DNA from: Comamonadaceae bacterium PBBC1
GTDB taxonomy: Bacteria; Pseudomonadota; Gammaproteobacteria; Burkholderiales; Burkholderiaceae_C
Assembly (NCBI GenBank): GCA_002256145.1
Contig: NKIP01000006.1
Span: 1 to 64,000 of the forward strand
Length of the DNA stretch: 64,000 nucleotides
Direction: 5' to 3'
The notes under the pieces were generated by a model that was not told the DNA's origin, ran no database searches, and was given only the letters and a program-made list of their open reading frames with translations. This document shows positions 15,610 through 26,537 of the stretch, one piece after another (within the stretch, counting starts at the first letter, position 1; each line of letters starts with the position of its first letter). A program made the translations under genes and the position numbers.

Positions 15610-17721
15610 TCAGTTGAATGTCTTGCCTTCGGCCACCAAGCGTGCCAACAAGGGCGCGGGTTGCCAGAATTGGGCGTCGTCATGGGGGTTTTTGGCAAAG
15701 CGCTTCATGGCTTCGGCCACGTTGAACAAGCCAATCGTGTCGGCGTAGTTCATGGGGCCGCCGCGCCAGAACGGGAAGCCGTAGCCGGTGATGTAGACCA
15801 TGTCGATGTCGCTGGCCTTGCTGGCAATGCCTTCTTCCAGAATGTGGGCGGCTTCGTTGACCAGCGAGAACACCAGGCGTTGCACGATTTCGTCGTCCGA
15901 AATTTTGCGTGGGGTGATGCCCATGTCAGCGCGGTGCTTTTCGATCATCTCGACCACCACGGCGCTGGGGATCGCGTCGCGTTTGCCCGCTTGGTAGTCG
16001 TACCAGCCTGCGCCAGTCTTCTGACCATAACGGCCCATTTCGCACAACAAGTCAGCGGTTTTGCTGTACTTGAGGTCGGGCTTTTCGGTGTAACGGCGCT
16101 TGCGGATCGCCCAACCGATGTCGTTGCCCGCCAAGTCGCCCATGCGGAAGGGGCCCATGGCAAAGCCAAACTTTTCAACGGCTTTGTCCACCTGTGCAGG
16201 AGTGCAGCCTTCTTCGATCAGGAAACCGGCCTGGCGGCTGTACTGCTCGATCATGCGGTTGCCGATGAAACCATCACACACGCCCGAGACCACCGAGGTC
16301 TTTTTGATCTTCTTGCCAATCGCCATCACGGTGGCCAGCACGTCTTTGCCGGTTTGGGCACCACGCACCACTTCGAGCAGCTTCATCACGTTGGCCGGGC
16401 TGAAGAAGTGCATGCCGATCACGTCTTGTGGACGCTGGGTGAAGCTGGCGATCTTGTTCACATCCAAGGTGGAGGTGTTGGACGCCAAAATCGCGCCGGG
16501 CTTCATCACTTCGTCGAGCTTCTTGAAAACGACTTCTTTCACGCCCATTTCTTCAAACACGGCTTCGATGACCAAGTCGGCCTGGCCGATGTCGTCGTAG
16601 CTCAGCGTGGTGCTCAGCAAAGCCATGCGTTGCTCGTATTTGTCTTGCTTGAGCTTGCCTTTTTTGACTTGGGCTTCGTAATTTTTGCGGATGGTGGCCA
16701 CGCCACGGTCCAGCGCGTCTTGCTTCATTTCCAAAATCTTGACCGGGATGCCCGCGTTCAGGAAGTTCATGGAGATGCCACCGCCCATGGTGCCGGCACC
16801 AATGACCGCGATGCTCTGGATGTCTCGCTTGGGGGTGTCGGCGGGCACATCGGGGATCTTGCTGGCTGCACGGTCGGCCATGAAGATGTGACGCAAAGCA
16901 CGGCTTTCGGGCGTGAGCATCAGGTTCATGAAGATCTCACGCTCAACGACCATGCCGTCTTCAAACTTCTTCTTGGTGGCGGCTTCGACAGCGTCCACAC
17001 ATTGGGCAGGGGCTGGCAGGTTTTTGGCCATGCCTTTGACCATGTTGCGGGTGAACTGGAAGTACGCATCGCCTTGAACGTGCTTGCAAGGCAAATTGCG
17101 AACCAAGGGCAATGGTGAACCATCGGCGTGGGCTGCGGCCACTTTGCGGGCCAGGCCCAAGGCTTCTTCAGGCAGGCTTTCCACCGATTGGGCCATGGCA
17201 TCAAACAGCTTTTGACCGGGCAACATGGCCAGCATTTCGCTCTTGATGGCTTCACCGCTGACGATCATGTTCAGGGCCGCTTCCACGCCAATCACGCGGG
17301 GCAGGCGCTGTGTGCCGCCCGCGCCGGGGATCAGACCCAGCTTGACTTCGGGCAGCGCAATCGAGGTGCCAGGCGCTGCAATGCGGTAGTGGCAACCCAA
17401 GGCCAGCTCCAAACCACCGCCCATGGCCACCGAATGAATGGCCGCCACCACCGGCTTGGCCGAGTTTTCGCAAGCGCGAATCACGCTCAGCAAATTGGGT
17501 TCTTGGATCGCTTTGGGCGAGCCGAATTCACGGATGTCTGCGCCACCGGAAAAGGCCTTGCCGCCGCCCGTGATGACAATGGCTTTGACAGCCGCGTCGT
17601 TGTTGGCTTTTTCCAAACCATCGGTGATGCCGATGCGTGTGGACAGACCCAAACCGTTGACCGGCGGGTTCATCAGGGTGATGACCGCGACATCGCCGTG
17701 GACTTTGTATTCAGCTGTCAT
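15610..17721 (-). CDS. Fused enoyl-CoA hydratase / 3-hydroxyacyl-CoA dehydrogenase (FadB/FadJ-type)
   Basis: This bifunctional enzyme hydrates 2-enoyl-CoA and oxidises the resulting 3-hydroxyacyl-CoA with NAD. The crotonase domain (about 1-200) has AIHSVAMGGGLELALG and PEVKLGLIPGAGGTQRLP, with both catalytic Glu residues. The NAD-binding domain starts near residue 303 with IAVIGAGTMGGGI; HFFSPANVMKLLEVV near 440 carries the catalytic His. Two 3HCDH C-terminal domains complete the 703 residues, close to FadJ (714). It heads the thiolase transcript and has a TetR-type operator upstream. Confidence 0.94.
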   Translation of the reverse strand: MTAEYKVHGDVAVITLMNPPVNGLGLSTRIGITDGLEKANNDAAVKAIVITGGGKAFSGGADIREFGSPKAIQEPNLLSVIRACENSAKPVVAAIHSVAMGGGLELALGCHYRIAAPGTSIALPEVKLGLIPGAGGTQRLPRVIGVEAALNMIVSGEAIKSEMLAMLPGQKLFDAMAQSVESLPEEALGLARKVAAAHADGSPLPLVRNLPCKHVQGDAYFQFTRNMVKGMAKNLPAPAQCVDAVEAATKKKFEDGMVVEREIFMNLMLTPESRALRHIFMADRAASKIPDVPADTPKRDIQSIAVIGAGTMGGGISMNFLNAGIPVKILEMKQDALDRGVATIRKNYEAQVKKGKLKQDKYEQRMALLSTTLSYDDIGQADLVIEAVFEEMGVKEVVFKKLDEVMKPGAILASNTSTLDVNKIASFTQRPQDVIGMHFFSPANVMKLLEVVRGAQTGKDVLATVMAIGKKIKKTSVVSGVCDGFIGNRMIEQYSRQAGFLIEEGCTPAQVDKAVEKFGFAMGPFRMGDLAGNDIGWAIRKRRYTEKPDLKYSKTADLLCEMGRYGQKTGAGWYDYQAGKRDAIPSAVVVEMIEKHRADMGITPRKISDDEIVQRLVFSLVNEAAHILEEGIASKASDIDMVYITGYGFPFWRGGPMNYADTIGLFNVAEAMKRFAKNPHDDAQFWQPAPLLARLVAEGKTFN

Positions 17722-17754
17722 GCTGGACTTCCTTTGCGTGAAAAATTAAAAAAG

Positions 17755-17768
17755 AACGACCGTTCGTT
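17755..17768. promoter_or_regulatory. TetR-type operator upstream of the hydratase/dehydrogenase gene
   Basis: AACGACCGTTCGTT pairs in six of seven symmetric positions and lies 34 bp before the ATG, in a locally AT-rich spacer. The AACGa-N4-TCGTT form resembles sites bound by TetR-family repressors of fatty-acid degradation. No tetR gene is present in this window. Confidence 0.6.
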
Positions 17769-17866
17769 TTTTGCCATTTTAGACAGAAAAACCGAGCCAA
17801 AACGAAATTTTGTCGCGATTGAGACGGGCCAAGCCAGAGCCAAGTGGGCCATTCGCCCACCTCAGC

Positions 17867-18562
17867 TCAAACTTCCAGCCACTCCTTGCGGATGTAACTG
17901 TTGGCCCGCAACTCATCGGGTGTGCCTTGGAAGACGATGGAGCCATGGCCCATGACCAAAGCGCGGTCAGAAATGCTCATGGCAATGGTCAATTTTTGCT
18001 CAATCAGCAAGACCGAGACCCCTTTGGCCTTCAGGCTGTGCAGAAATTGCCCCACCAACTCCACAATTTTGGGGGCCAGGCCCTCGGTGGGCTCGTCAAT
18101 GATGATCAGGTCCGGGTCGCCCATGAGGGTGCGGCACAGCGTGAGCATTTGTTGCTCGCCGCCTGACAACACACCGGCTTCGGTGTGCTCACGCTCTTTC
18201 AAGCGCGGAAACATGGCAAACATGTCCTCAAAGGACCAGCGGCCGTTTTTGCCGCTGCGTTTTTGACCCAGTTGCAGGTTTTGGCTGACGGTGAGTTTGG
18301 GAAAGATGTCGCGGTTTTCGGGCACATAGCCCAGGCCCAAGTGGGCGATTTCGTAAGCTTTTTTGCCCTGTATCGACTGGCTTTTCCAGTCAATGCGCCC
18401 TTCGCACTCGACCAGTCCCATGATGGCCTTGGCGGTGGTGGAGCGACCCGAACCATTGCGCCCGAGCAAGGCCACGATTTCGCCTTGCCCCACCTCGAAA
18501 TCAACGCCGTGCAACACATGGCTTTTGCCGTAATAGGCGTGAAGGTTTTCGATTTTCAACAT
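17867..18562 (-). CDS. livF: ABC transporter ATP-binding protein, LivF type
   Basis: This is one of two cytoplasmic ATPases of a branched-chain-amino-acid-type importer (HAAT family). It has 231 residues, as usual for LivF, with an ABC signature LSGGEQQM near residue 138, Walker B DLIIIDEPTEGL near 158 and the H-loop region after it. The Walker A reads GRNGSGRST, so the invariant Lys is Arg at residue 40 (codon CGC at 18443-18445). It overlaps livG by one base (TGATG) and ends the transporter genes. The transported compound is probably an acid or acyl compound rather than leucine, given the neighbours; this is inference. Confidence 0.92.
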   Translation of the reverse strand: MLKIENLHAYYGKSHVLHGVDFEVGQGEIVALLGRNGSGRSTTAKAIMGLVECEGRIDWKSQSIQGKKAYEIAHLGLGYVPENRDIFPKLTVSQNLQLGQKRSGKNGRWSFEDMFAMFPRLKEREHTEAGVLSGGEQQMLTLCRTLMGDPDLIIIDEPTEGLAPKIVELVGQFLHSLKAKGVSVLLIEQKLTIAMSISDRALVMGHGSIVFQGTPDELRANSYIRKEWLEV

Positions 18563-19335
18563 CAGTGGGCTCCCGCTTGGCTGTCCGCAACCGGAGAGCC
18601 CAAATAGGCCTCCTGCACCTTGGCGTTGGCCCGCACGGCTTGGGGTGTGTCAAAAGCGATCACTTCGCCATACACCACCACCGCGATTTTGTCGGCCAAA
18701 CCGAACACCACCCCCATGTCGTGTTCCACCGTGAGCAAGGTTTTGCCCACCGTGACTTCCTTGATGAGTTGGATGAAACGCGAGGTTTCGCTCTTGCTCA
18801 TCCCGGCCGTGGGTTCGTCCAGCAAGATCACATCCGAGCCACCGGCAATGGTCACGCCAATCTCCAGCGCCCGCTGTTCGGCATAGGTCAAATTCACCGC
18901 CAGCACATCCCGTTTTTTGTCCAAACGGATCATGTTCAGCAGCTGATCGGTCCGCTCGTTGGCGTCTTTCAGGCCTGACAGGAACTTCAAGAAGCTGTAT
19001 TTGTAGCCCAGGCTCCACAGCACCGCGCAGCGCAGGTTCTCGAACACACTCAGCTTGGGAAAGATGTTGGTGATCTGGAAGCTGCGCGACAGCCCCATGC
19101 GGTTGATCTCGTAAGGCGTTTTGTGCTCAATGGCTTGGCCATTGAGCAAAATCTCGCCGCTTGTGGGTCCAAAACGGCCGCTGATCAGGTTGAACAGCGT
19201 GGACTTGCCCGCGCCGTTGGGGCCAATCACGGCCACGCGTTCGCCAGGCGCGACCGCCAGGTTCACGCCCCGGATGATTTCGGTCTTGCCAAAATTTTTG
19301 CGAAGGTCTTTGAGTTCAAGTGCATTGGTGCTCAT
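18562..19335 (-). CDS. livG: ABC transporter ATP-binding protein, LivG type
   Basis: This second ATPase of the importer is 257 residues. Walker A is intact (IGPNGAGKSTLFNLISG near residue 37), the switch Gln sits in LSRSFQITNIFP, and Walker B is DVILLDEPTAGM near 168. The signature motif is poorly conserved: LTYAEQRALEIG stands where LSGGQ... is expected, which is common in LivG-type proteins (often 'LSYGQQR'). It overlaps livM by 4 bp and livF by one base, so the ATPases are translationally coupled. Confidence 0.92.
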   Translation of the reverse strand: MSTNALELKDLRKNFGKTEIIRGVNLAVAPGERVAVIGPNGAGKSTLFNLISGRFGPTSGEILLNGQAIEHKTPYEINRMGLSRSFQITNIFPKLSVFENLRCAVLWSLGYKYSFLKFLSGLKDANERTDQLLNMIRLDKKRDVLAVNLTYAEQRALEIGVTIAGGSDVILLDEPTAGMSKSETSRFIQLIKEVTVGKTLLTVEHDMGVVFGLADKIAVVVYGEVIAFDTPQAVRANAKVQEAYLGSPVADSQAGAH

Positions 19336-20624
19336 GCTGCGTTCTCCCGGCGCTTGATTTCTTTTTCAATGTCGGTCTGAATCTCGCCCCAGTCACGCGC
19401 AAACTGCCTGCGGGCCAACTCAAACAAGCCCAAACCGGTCAGCATGACAAAGGCCGAGCCAAACCAGCTGTCCAAGCTCTTGGCATTCAGCGTGGCCCCC
19501 ATGAACTTGACCGTGTCACCCAAAGCCGAGTTGAGCTGCAAGTGATAAACCATCTCGATCATGGCCCCGGCACCCGCCAGCATGACGATGGCCGTGAGAC
19601 CCAAGCCCAAATAACTGGTCCAGATCTGGCGCAGTTTGCCGAACTTGGCGACCCGCAGGTTCATCATGATCAAACTGGCAATGCCGCCCGGTGCATACAT
19701 GACCATGAACAGGAACACCAGGCCCAGATAAAGCAGCCAGGCCTTGGTCAACTCGGACAGCAGCACAAAGGCAATGATCATCAAGATCGCGCCGATGATG
19801 GGGCCAAAAAAGAAGGTGGCTCCGCCCAAAAAGGTGAAGAGCAAATAAGCGCCCGAGCGCCCTGCCCCGACCACCTCGGCCGTCACGATTTCGAAGTTGA
19901 GTGCGCCCAAGCCCCCCGCAATGCCCGCAAAAAAGCCCGCAATGATGAAGGCCATGTAGCGCACGCGCTGGGTGTTGTAGCCGATGAACTCCACGCGCTC
20001 AGGGTTGTCGCGCACCGCATTCAAAATGCGGCCCAGCGGCGTTTGTGTGAAGGCATACATGAGCGCCACACTCACAAAGGTGTAGATGGCAATCAGGTAA
20101 TACACCTGAATCTGTGGGCCGTAGGTGATGCCAAAAAAGGCTTCACCCGCCACCCGGTTGCCCGAGACGCCCGCCTCACCCCCGAAAAACTCCGAGAACA
20201 TGAGTGACATGGCAAACACCAGTTCGGCCACGCCCAGCGTGATCATGGCAAACGGCGTGCCCGATTTTCGGGTGGTCACCCAGCCCAGCAAAATGGCAAA
20301 GCCCATGCCTGCCACGCCACCCACGATGGGCAGCAGGCTGACCGGGATGTTCAACTTGCCGCCACTCACGGCATTGAGCGCGTGAATCGCCATGTAAGAG
20401 CCCAAGCCGGTGTAAACCGCATGGCCAAAGCTCAACATGCCGCCTTGCCCCAACAAGATGTTGTAGGACAGGCAAGCAATGATGGCGATGCCCATTTGCG
20501 CCAGCATGGTCACCGACAGGTTGCTGGTAAAAACCAGCGGCGCAGCCAGCAAGACCAGGGCGAACAGGCTCCAGATGACCCAGCGGCCCACGTTGTAAGG
20601 TTTGAATTTGTAAACAGCAGCCAT
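19332..20624 (-). CDS. livM: Branched-chain-type ABC transporter permease, LivM type
   Basis: This inner-membrane permease has 430 residues, longer than the roughly 330-420 usual for LivM. About ten hydrophobic segments are visible, with the family signature region 'GYNTQRVRYMAFIIAGFFAGIAGGLGALNF' type of sequence near residues 210-240 and 'LGGATFFFGPIIGAIL' near 270. The C-terminal 100 residues add a further hydrophobic pair (SYLGLGLTAIVMLAGAGA and SAFVMLTGLGLFELARR), an unusual extension. It lies 3 bp after livH and overlaps livG. Confidence 0.92.
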   Translation of the reverse strand: MAAVYKFKPYNVGRWVIWSLFALVLLAAPLVFTSNLSVTMLAQMGIAIIACLSYNILLGQGGMLSFGHAVYTGLGSYMAIHALNAVSGGKLNIPVSLLPIVGGVAGMGFAILLGWVTTRKSGTPFAMITLGVAELVFAMSLMFSEFFGGEAGVSGNRVAGEAFFGITYGPQIQVYYLIAIYTFVSVALMYAFTQTPLGRILNAVRDNPERVEFIGYNTQRVRYMAFIIAGFFAGIAGGLGALNFEIVTAEVVGAGRSGAYLLFTFLGGATFFFGPIIGAILMIIAFVLLSELTKAWLLYLGLVFLFMVMYAPGGIASLIMMNLRVAKFGKLRQIWTSYLGLGLTAIVMLAGAGAMIEMVYHLQLNSALGDTVKFMGATLNAKSLDSWFGSAFVMLTGLGLFELARRQFARDWGEIQTDIEKEIKRRENAA

Positions 20625-20627
20625 GTC

Positions 20628-21662
20628 TTAACCCTCGCGTGTGCCCAAAAGACCCTTGGGTCGGAAGATCAGAATCAACACCAAAAACAGGTAGGGCAAG
20701 ATGGGCGCGACCTGCGACAGCGTGAGCTTGGCAAAGGAGTTTTCCTGCGTAGCGGCCGACAAGGCCCAGCCCATGTCTTTGGCCAGCGTCAAGAAGGAAT
20801 AGTCAATGGCCACGGCAAAAGTCTGGATCACACCGATCAGGATAGACGCCAAAAAGGCCCCCGACAGCGAACCCATTCCGCCCACCACCACGACCACAAA
20901 AATGACCGAACCCACGGTGGCGGCCATGGCGGGCTCCGTGACGAAAGTGCTGCCGCCAATCACGCCGGCCAAACCGGCCAGGCCTGTGCCCGCACCAAAC
21001 ACCAGCATGAACACGCGTGGCACGTTGTGACCCAGCGACTCCACCATTTCGGGGTGGGTCAACGCGGCCTGAATGACCAAACCGATGCGGGTGCGGGTGA
21101 GCAAAAGCCACAAAGACATCAGCATCAACAGCGCCACCAGCATCATGAAGCCGCGTGTGGCCGGAAACGGTGAGCACACCACACGAATGGCGGCATCGGC
21201 TGCACTGCACATCTCGGCAGGCGCAGCGCCCCAGACCACACCCAGGCCGTTGACCGAGTGGTTGATCAGGGTAAAAGCTGAGCTGCGCAAAATTTCAGGC
21301 GGGGGAAACTCCACCGCAGTGCGGCCCCACACCAGCTGCACCAATTCCAGCACCACATAAGACAGGCCAAACGTGACCAGCAGTTCGGGCACATGGCCGA
21401 AGGGGTGGACTTTGCGCAAGGTGACACGCTCAAAAACGGCACCACAAGCCCCGACCAAGAGGGGGGCCACAACCAAGGCAGGCCAAAAGCCGATCCACCC
21501 GGTGAGGGTGTAACCGAAATAGGCCCCGATCATGTAAAAACTGGCGTGCGCAAAGTTGAGCACACCCATCATGCTGAAAATCAGCGTCAGCCCGGAGCTG
21601 AGCATGAAGAGCAACAGTCCGTAACTGAGACCGTTGAGCATGGAGATGATGAAAAACTCCAT
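20628..21662 (-). CDS. livH: Branched-chain-type ABC transporter permease, LivH type
   Basis: This inner-membrane permease is the partner of LivM. The start is set at the ATG at 21662 (MEFFIISMLNGLSYGLLLFM), which gives 344 residues and the normal LivH N-terminus; the ORF-track start at 21719 adds a polar leader. The hallmarks are 'LSSGLTLIFSMMGVLNFAHASFYMIGAYFG' region near residues 20-50 and 'VVVVGGMGSLSGAFLASILIG' region near 265. The gene begins about 90 bp after a terminator that follows the binding-protein gene, so its expression depends on read-through or its own promoter. Confidence 0.92.
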   Translation of the reverse strand: MEFFIISMLNGLSYGLLLFMLSSGLTLIFSMMGVLNFAHASFYMIGAYFGYTLTGWIGFWPALVVAPLLVGACGAVFERVTLRKVHPFGHVPELLVTFGLSYVVLELVQLVWGRTAVEFPPPEILRSSAFTLINHSVNGLGVVWGAAPAEMCSAADAAIRVVCSPFPATRGFMMLVALLMLMSLWLLLTRTRIGLVIQAALTHPEMVESLGHNVPRVFMLVFGAGTGLAGLAGVIGGSTFVTEPAMAATVGSVIFVVVVVGGMGSLSGAFLASILIGVIQTFAVAIDYSFLTLAKDMGWALSAATQENSFAKLTLSQVAPILPYLFLVLILIFRPKGLLGTREG

Positions 21663-21753
21663 AAAAACTTTCCAGACCCTCTGGGGTCTAACAACGTTAC
21701 CGAAAGTGGGTTTGAACACTCAAACCCCAACCACACCCAAGGCACAAGCCCAT

Positions 21754-21787
21754 GAAAAAGCCCGATGAACATCACGTTGATCGGGCC
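21754..21787 (-). terminator. Rho-independent terminator between the binding-protein gene and livH
   Basis: On the minus strand GCCCGAT...ATCGGGC forms a 7-bp stem followed by TTTTTC. It would end most transcripts of the abundant periplasmic binding protein before the permease genes, a common way to set their ratio. Confidence 0.75.
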
Positions 21788-21865
21788 TGAACCCTCTCAT
21801 CTTGCACAGAACAGAACCACAGGCTCTGTGCTGCACAAGACTGGCCGCCAAGCGGCACCCTTTGA

Positions 21866-23098
21866 TTAGCCAGGGCGTTTCATCTGGCAGCTGGTAGGCG
21901 TGCTGGAGACGTAAGACGGGAACTCCTTGACCGGGGCCAAGGTCATGCCGGTGTTCTCGGGGCTGTAGGGGTACTTTTTGTCCGCCTTTTGCCACACGGT
22001 CATCCACAAAGGCTGCTGCATTTGGTGGTCAGTCTTGCGCATTTCCACATCACCGTGGTAGCTCTTGAACTTCAGACCCGACAAAGCTGCGGCTACTTTG
22101 ACCGGGTCGGTCGACTTGGCTTTGGCCATGGCTTCACCCAAGGCGCTGTAAATCGTGACCACAGAACCTGTGTAGAAGTCGTCGTTGAACTTTTGCTTGA
22201 ACTCGGCCATCCACTTGCCCATGTCACCACCCATGTTGTAGTGGTTGTAGGCAATTTGATAAACACGACCTGCACCGGTTTGGCCCAAAGCCGTTGGTGT
22301 GCCCGTCACGCCTGTGTAGTAGGTGTAGAACTTGCCGGTGTAGCCGCCTTCGTTGGCCGCCTTGACCAGCAAGGCCAGGTCAGAGCCCCAGTTGCCGGTG
22401 ATCACAGTGTCGGCACCCGAGGCCTTGATTTTGGCAATGTAGGGCGAGAAGTCACGCACTTGGGCCAAGGGGTGCAGGTCTTCACCCACGATTTGCACAT
22501 CGGTGCGCTTGCGGGCCAGGTTTTCCTTGGCGAACTTGGCGACCTGGTGGCCGTGCGAGTAGTTCTGGTTGAACAGGTACACCTTCTTGATGTCTTTGTC
22601 GTCCTTCATGAAGGTGGTCATGGCCTCGATCTTCATCGAGGTGTCGGCGTCAAAGCGGAAGTGCCAGTAGCTGCACTTGCTGTTGGTGAAGTCCGGGTCC
22701 ACCGCAGAGTGGTTCAGGAAAATGATTTCCTTGCCGGGGTTGCGCTCGTTGTGCTTGTTGACCGCTTCGATCAAGGCACCAGCCACCGAAGAGCCGTTGC
22801 CTTGGGTGATGTAACGCACGCCTTGGTCCATGGCGGCTTTGAGCGCGTTCAAGCTTTCAGCGGGGCTCAACTTGTTGTCGATGCCAATCACCTCAAACTT
22901 GACACCTGCGGGGTTGGTCTTGCTGAATTTTTCAGCGAAGAACTGAAAGCTCTTGAGCTGGTTGCTGCCCACAGGGGCCATCAGGCCAGACAGCGGATCG
23001 ATCCAGGCGATCTTGACGGTTTCGCCCTTTTGCGCATAAGCGCCCATGGAGCAAGCGGCCAGGGCTGCGGCTGCGATCAGACGGGTGGTGGTTTTCAT
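21866..23098 (-). CDS. Periplasmic substrate-binding protein of the branched-chain-type ABC importer
   Basis: This 410-residue protein has a typical Sec signal (MKTTTRLIAAAALAACSMGAYA, cleavage before QKG), followed by VKIAWIDPLSGLMAPVGSNQLKSF, the start of a type I periplasmic binding fold of the HAAT family. Later landmarks are 'DLALLVKAANEGGYTGKFYTYY' type segments near residue 245 and 'GDVEMRKTDHQMQQPLWM' near 350. It delivers substrate to LivHM. GGAGA lies seven bases before the ATG. Its gene is first in the transporter set and is followed by a terminator. Ligand cannot be read from sequence. Confidence 0.92.
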   Translation of the reverse strand: MKTTTRLIAAAALAACSMGAYAQKGETVKIAWIDPLSGLMAPVGSNQLKSFQFFAEKFSKTNPAGVKFEVIGIDNKLSPAESLNALKAAMDQGVRYITQGNGSSVAGALIEAVNKHNERNPGKEIIFLNHSAVDPDFTNSKCSYWHFRFDADTSMKIEAMTTFMKDDKDIKKVYLFNQNYSHGHQVAKFAKENLARKRTDVQIVGEDLHPLAQVRDFSPYIAKIKASGADTVITGNWGSDLALLVKAANEGGYTGKFYTYYTGVTGTPTALGQTGAGRVYQIAYNHYNMGGDMGKWMAEFKQKFNDDFYTGSVVTIYSALGEAMAKAKSTDPVKVAAALSGLKFKSYHGDVEMRKTDHQMQQPLWMTVWQKADKKYPYSPENTGMTLAPVKEFPSYVSSTPTSCQMKRPG

Positions 23099-23237
23099 TC
23101 AAGGTCTCCTGCGTGGTTAATCGGAACAGCTTCAGGGTAACCGCTGCGGCAACAAATGCGCTCGGGGTTTGCCCCTAAGGCTTATCACCCGTGCGACTTC
23201 ATCATGCAAGTCGACTCGCACACGGGTATCTTTCGGC

Positions 23238-24866
<1,629 letters not shown>

Positions 24867-24943
24867 GGGGGGTCTCCTGTCAAGGCGGTGGTTGGGTAAA
24901 AAAATCATTGTGCACCGGCAACACAGCGCGACCCCAGTTAAAA

Positions 24944-24980
24944 CCCGCCAAACAGCGGGTGCTTGTCAAGGGCGTGACAA
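24944..24980. promoter_or_regulatory. Two inverted repeats between the divergent ligase and selO genes
   Basis: ACCCGC-CAAACA-GCGGGT and, directly after it, TTGTCA-AGGGCG-TGACAA are both perfect 6-bp inverted repeats in the 123-bp divergent spacer. Either could be a regulator site. No regulator gene is adjacent. Confidence 0.35.
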
Positions 24981-24989
24981 TCGGTGCCC

Positions 24990-26537
24990 ATGTCATCTGC
25001 CCCTTTGGAAACCCCCACCAGTCCTGCCAGCCCCTTGCCCGTGCTGGACTGGACACACCGCCTGACCCAATTGGGCCCTCGTTTTTTCACGCCCCTGCAG
25101 CCCACGCCTGTGGCCGCGCCACGCTGGGCCGCCCGCAACGATGCTTTGCGGTCCGAACTGGGCTGGCCCACACAACTCTTTGACGACGACCACCTGCAAG
25201 CCTTCGCGGGCAACGCACTCATGGTGGGCTCCCAGCCGATGGCCACGGTGTACAGCGGGCACCAATTTGGCCAATGGGCCGGGCAGCTGGGCGACGGGCG
25301 GGCCATCTGGCTGGGCGAGGCCCAATCTGTGCAAGGCCCGCAAGAGATTCAGCTCAAAGGCGCGGGCCGCACACCCTACTCGCGCGGCGGCGATGGCCGG
25401 GCTGTGCTGCGCTCCAGCATCCGCGAATACCTGTGCAGCGAAGCCATGCACGGCCTGGGCATTGCCACCACCCGGGCGCTGTGCCTGGTGGCTTCGCCCG
25501 AACCCGTGCGCCGCGAAACCCTCGAAACCGCCGCCATCGTCGCCCGCGTCGCCCCCAGCTTTTTGCGCTTTGGCCACTTCGAGCATTTTTCAGCCCAAGG
25601 CGACACCGACAGCCTGCGCACCCTGGCCGACCACGCGATCGCCCACCACCTGCCCGAATGCCTCGAACGCGCCGAGCGCTGGCAAGGCAATGTGTACGCC
25701 GCCCTGCTCGATGAAGTGCAAGAGCGCACCGCCCAATTGCTCGCCCAATGGCAGGCGGTGGGCTTTTGCCACGGCGTCATGAACACCGACAACATGAGCC
25801 TGCTGGGCTTGACCATCGACTACGGCCCCTTCCAGTTCATGGACAGCTTTGACCCCGGTCACATCTGCAACCACTCGGACCACCAAGGGCGCTACGCCTA
25901 CGGACGCCAACCCAACGTGGCCTATTGGAATTTGTACTGCCTGGCGCAGGCGCTGGCCCCCTTGATCGATGACCACGACATGACGCTGCAGGTGCTGGAG
26001 GGCTATAAAACCCTGTTCCCCCGCTACTTGGGCGATGCCATGCGGGCCAAACTGGGCTTGACCGGCGACTTGGCCCCCGAATCCGAGCGCGAAGCCGACT
26101 GGACCCTCGTTGAAGACCTGATGCAACTCATGGCGGCAGAAAAAGTCGACTTCACCCTGTTTTGGCGGCAACTGAGCCAAGCCGTGGTGCATCAATCCAA
26201 GGCCACGACACTGACCGATGCGGGCTGGAGCGCCGTGACCGATCTGGTGCTGGACCGCCCTCGCCTGCTGGCCTGGCTGGCCCGTTACACCACACGGGCG
26301 GGGCAGTCAAATTTGGCGGCCATGGGCCAGCACATGCTGCAAACCAACCCCAAGTTTGTGCTGCGCAACCACCTGGCCGAAATGGCCATTCGCCAAGCCC
26401 AAGCGGGTGACTTCTCGGAAATTGAGACCCTCCACAACTTGTTAAAGTCCCCCTTCGACGAGCATCCTGGCATGCAAGCCTATGCCGATTTGCCGCCCGA
26501 CTGGGCGACCCAACTGGAAATCAGCTGTTCATCATGA
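24990..26537 (+). CDS. selO: SelO (YdiU) family protein adenylyltransferase
   Basis: SelO is a pseudokinase-fold enzyme that transfers AMP to protein hydroxyl groups and affects redox homeostasis. The ATG at 24990 is preferred over the upstream GTG at 24984. The 515-residue chain has [18 protein letters not shown] near residue 87, [12 protein letters not shown] near 118, and the active-site region [25 protein letters not shown] near 260. It ends in ISCSS; the Cys three residues from the end occupies the place of selenocysteine in animal SELENOO. Its stop overlaps the msrB start (ATGA), which suits a joint redox role. Confidence 0.94.
   Translation: MSSAPLETPTSPASPLPVLDWTHRLTQLGPRFFTPLQPTPVAAPRWAARNDALRSELGWPTQLFDDDHLQAFAGNALMVGSQPMATVYSGHQFGQWAGQLGDGRAIWLGEAQSVQGPQEIQLKGAGRTPYSRGGDGRAVLRSSIREYLCSEAMHGLGIATTRALCLVASPEPVRRETLETAAIVARVAPSFLRFGHFEHFSAQGDTDSLRTLADHAIAHHLPECLERAERWQGNVYAALLDEVQERTAQLLAQWQAVGFCHGVMNTDNMSLLGLTIDYGPFQFMDSFDPGHICNHSDHQGRYAYGRQPNVAYWNLYCLAQALAPLIDDHDMTLQVLEGYKTLFPRYLGDAMRAKLGLTGDLAPESEREADWTLVEDLMQLMAAEKVDFTLFWRQLSQAVVHQSKATTLTDAGWSAVTDLVLDRPRLLAWLARYTTRAGQSNLAAMGQHMLQTNPKFVLRNHLAEMAIRQAQAGDFSEIETLHNLLKSPFDEHPGMQAYADLPPDWATQLEISCSS

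Noticed and set aside
15459-15698. 79-residue minus-strand ORF over the thiolase/hydratase spacer
   Set aside because: It overlaps both neighbouring genes and consists of low-complexity Ser/Thr/Pro/Asp from the GCGTTGA repeats.
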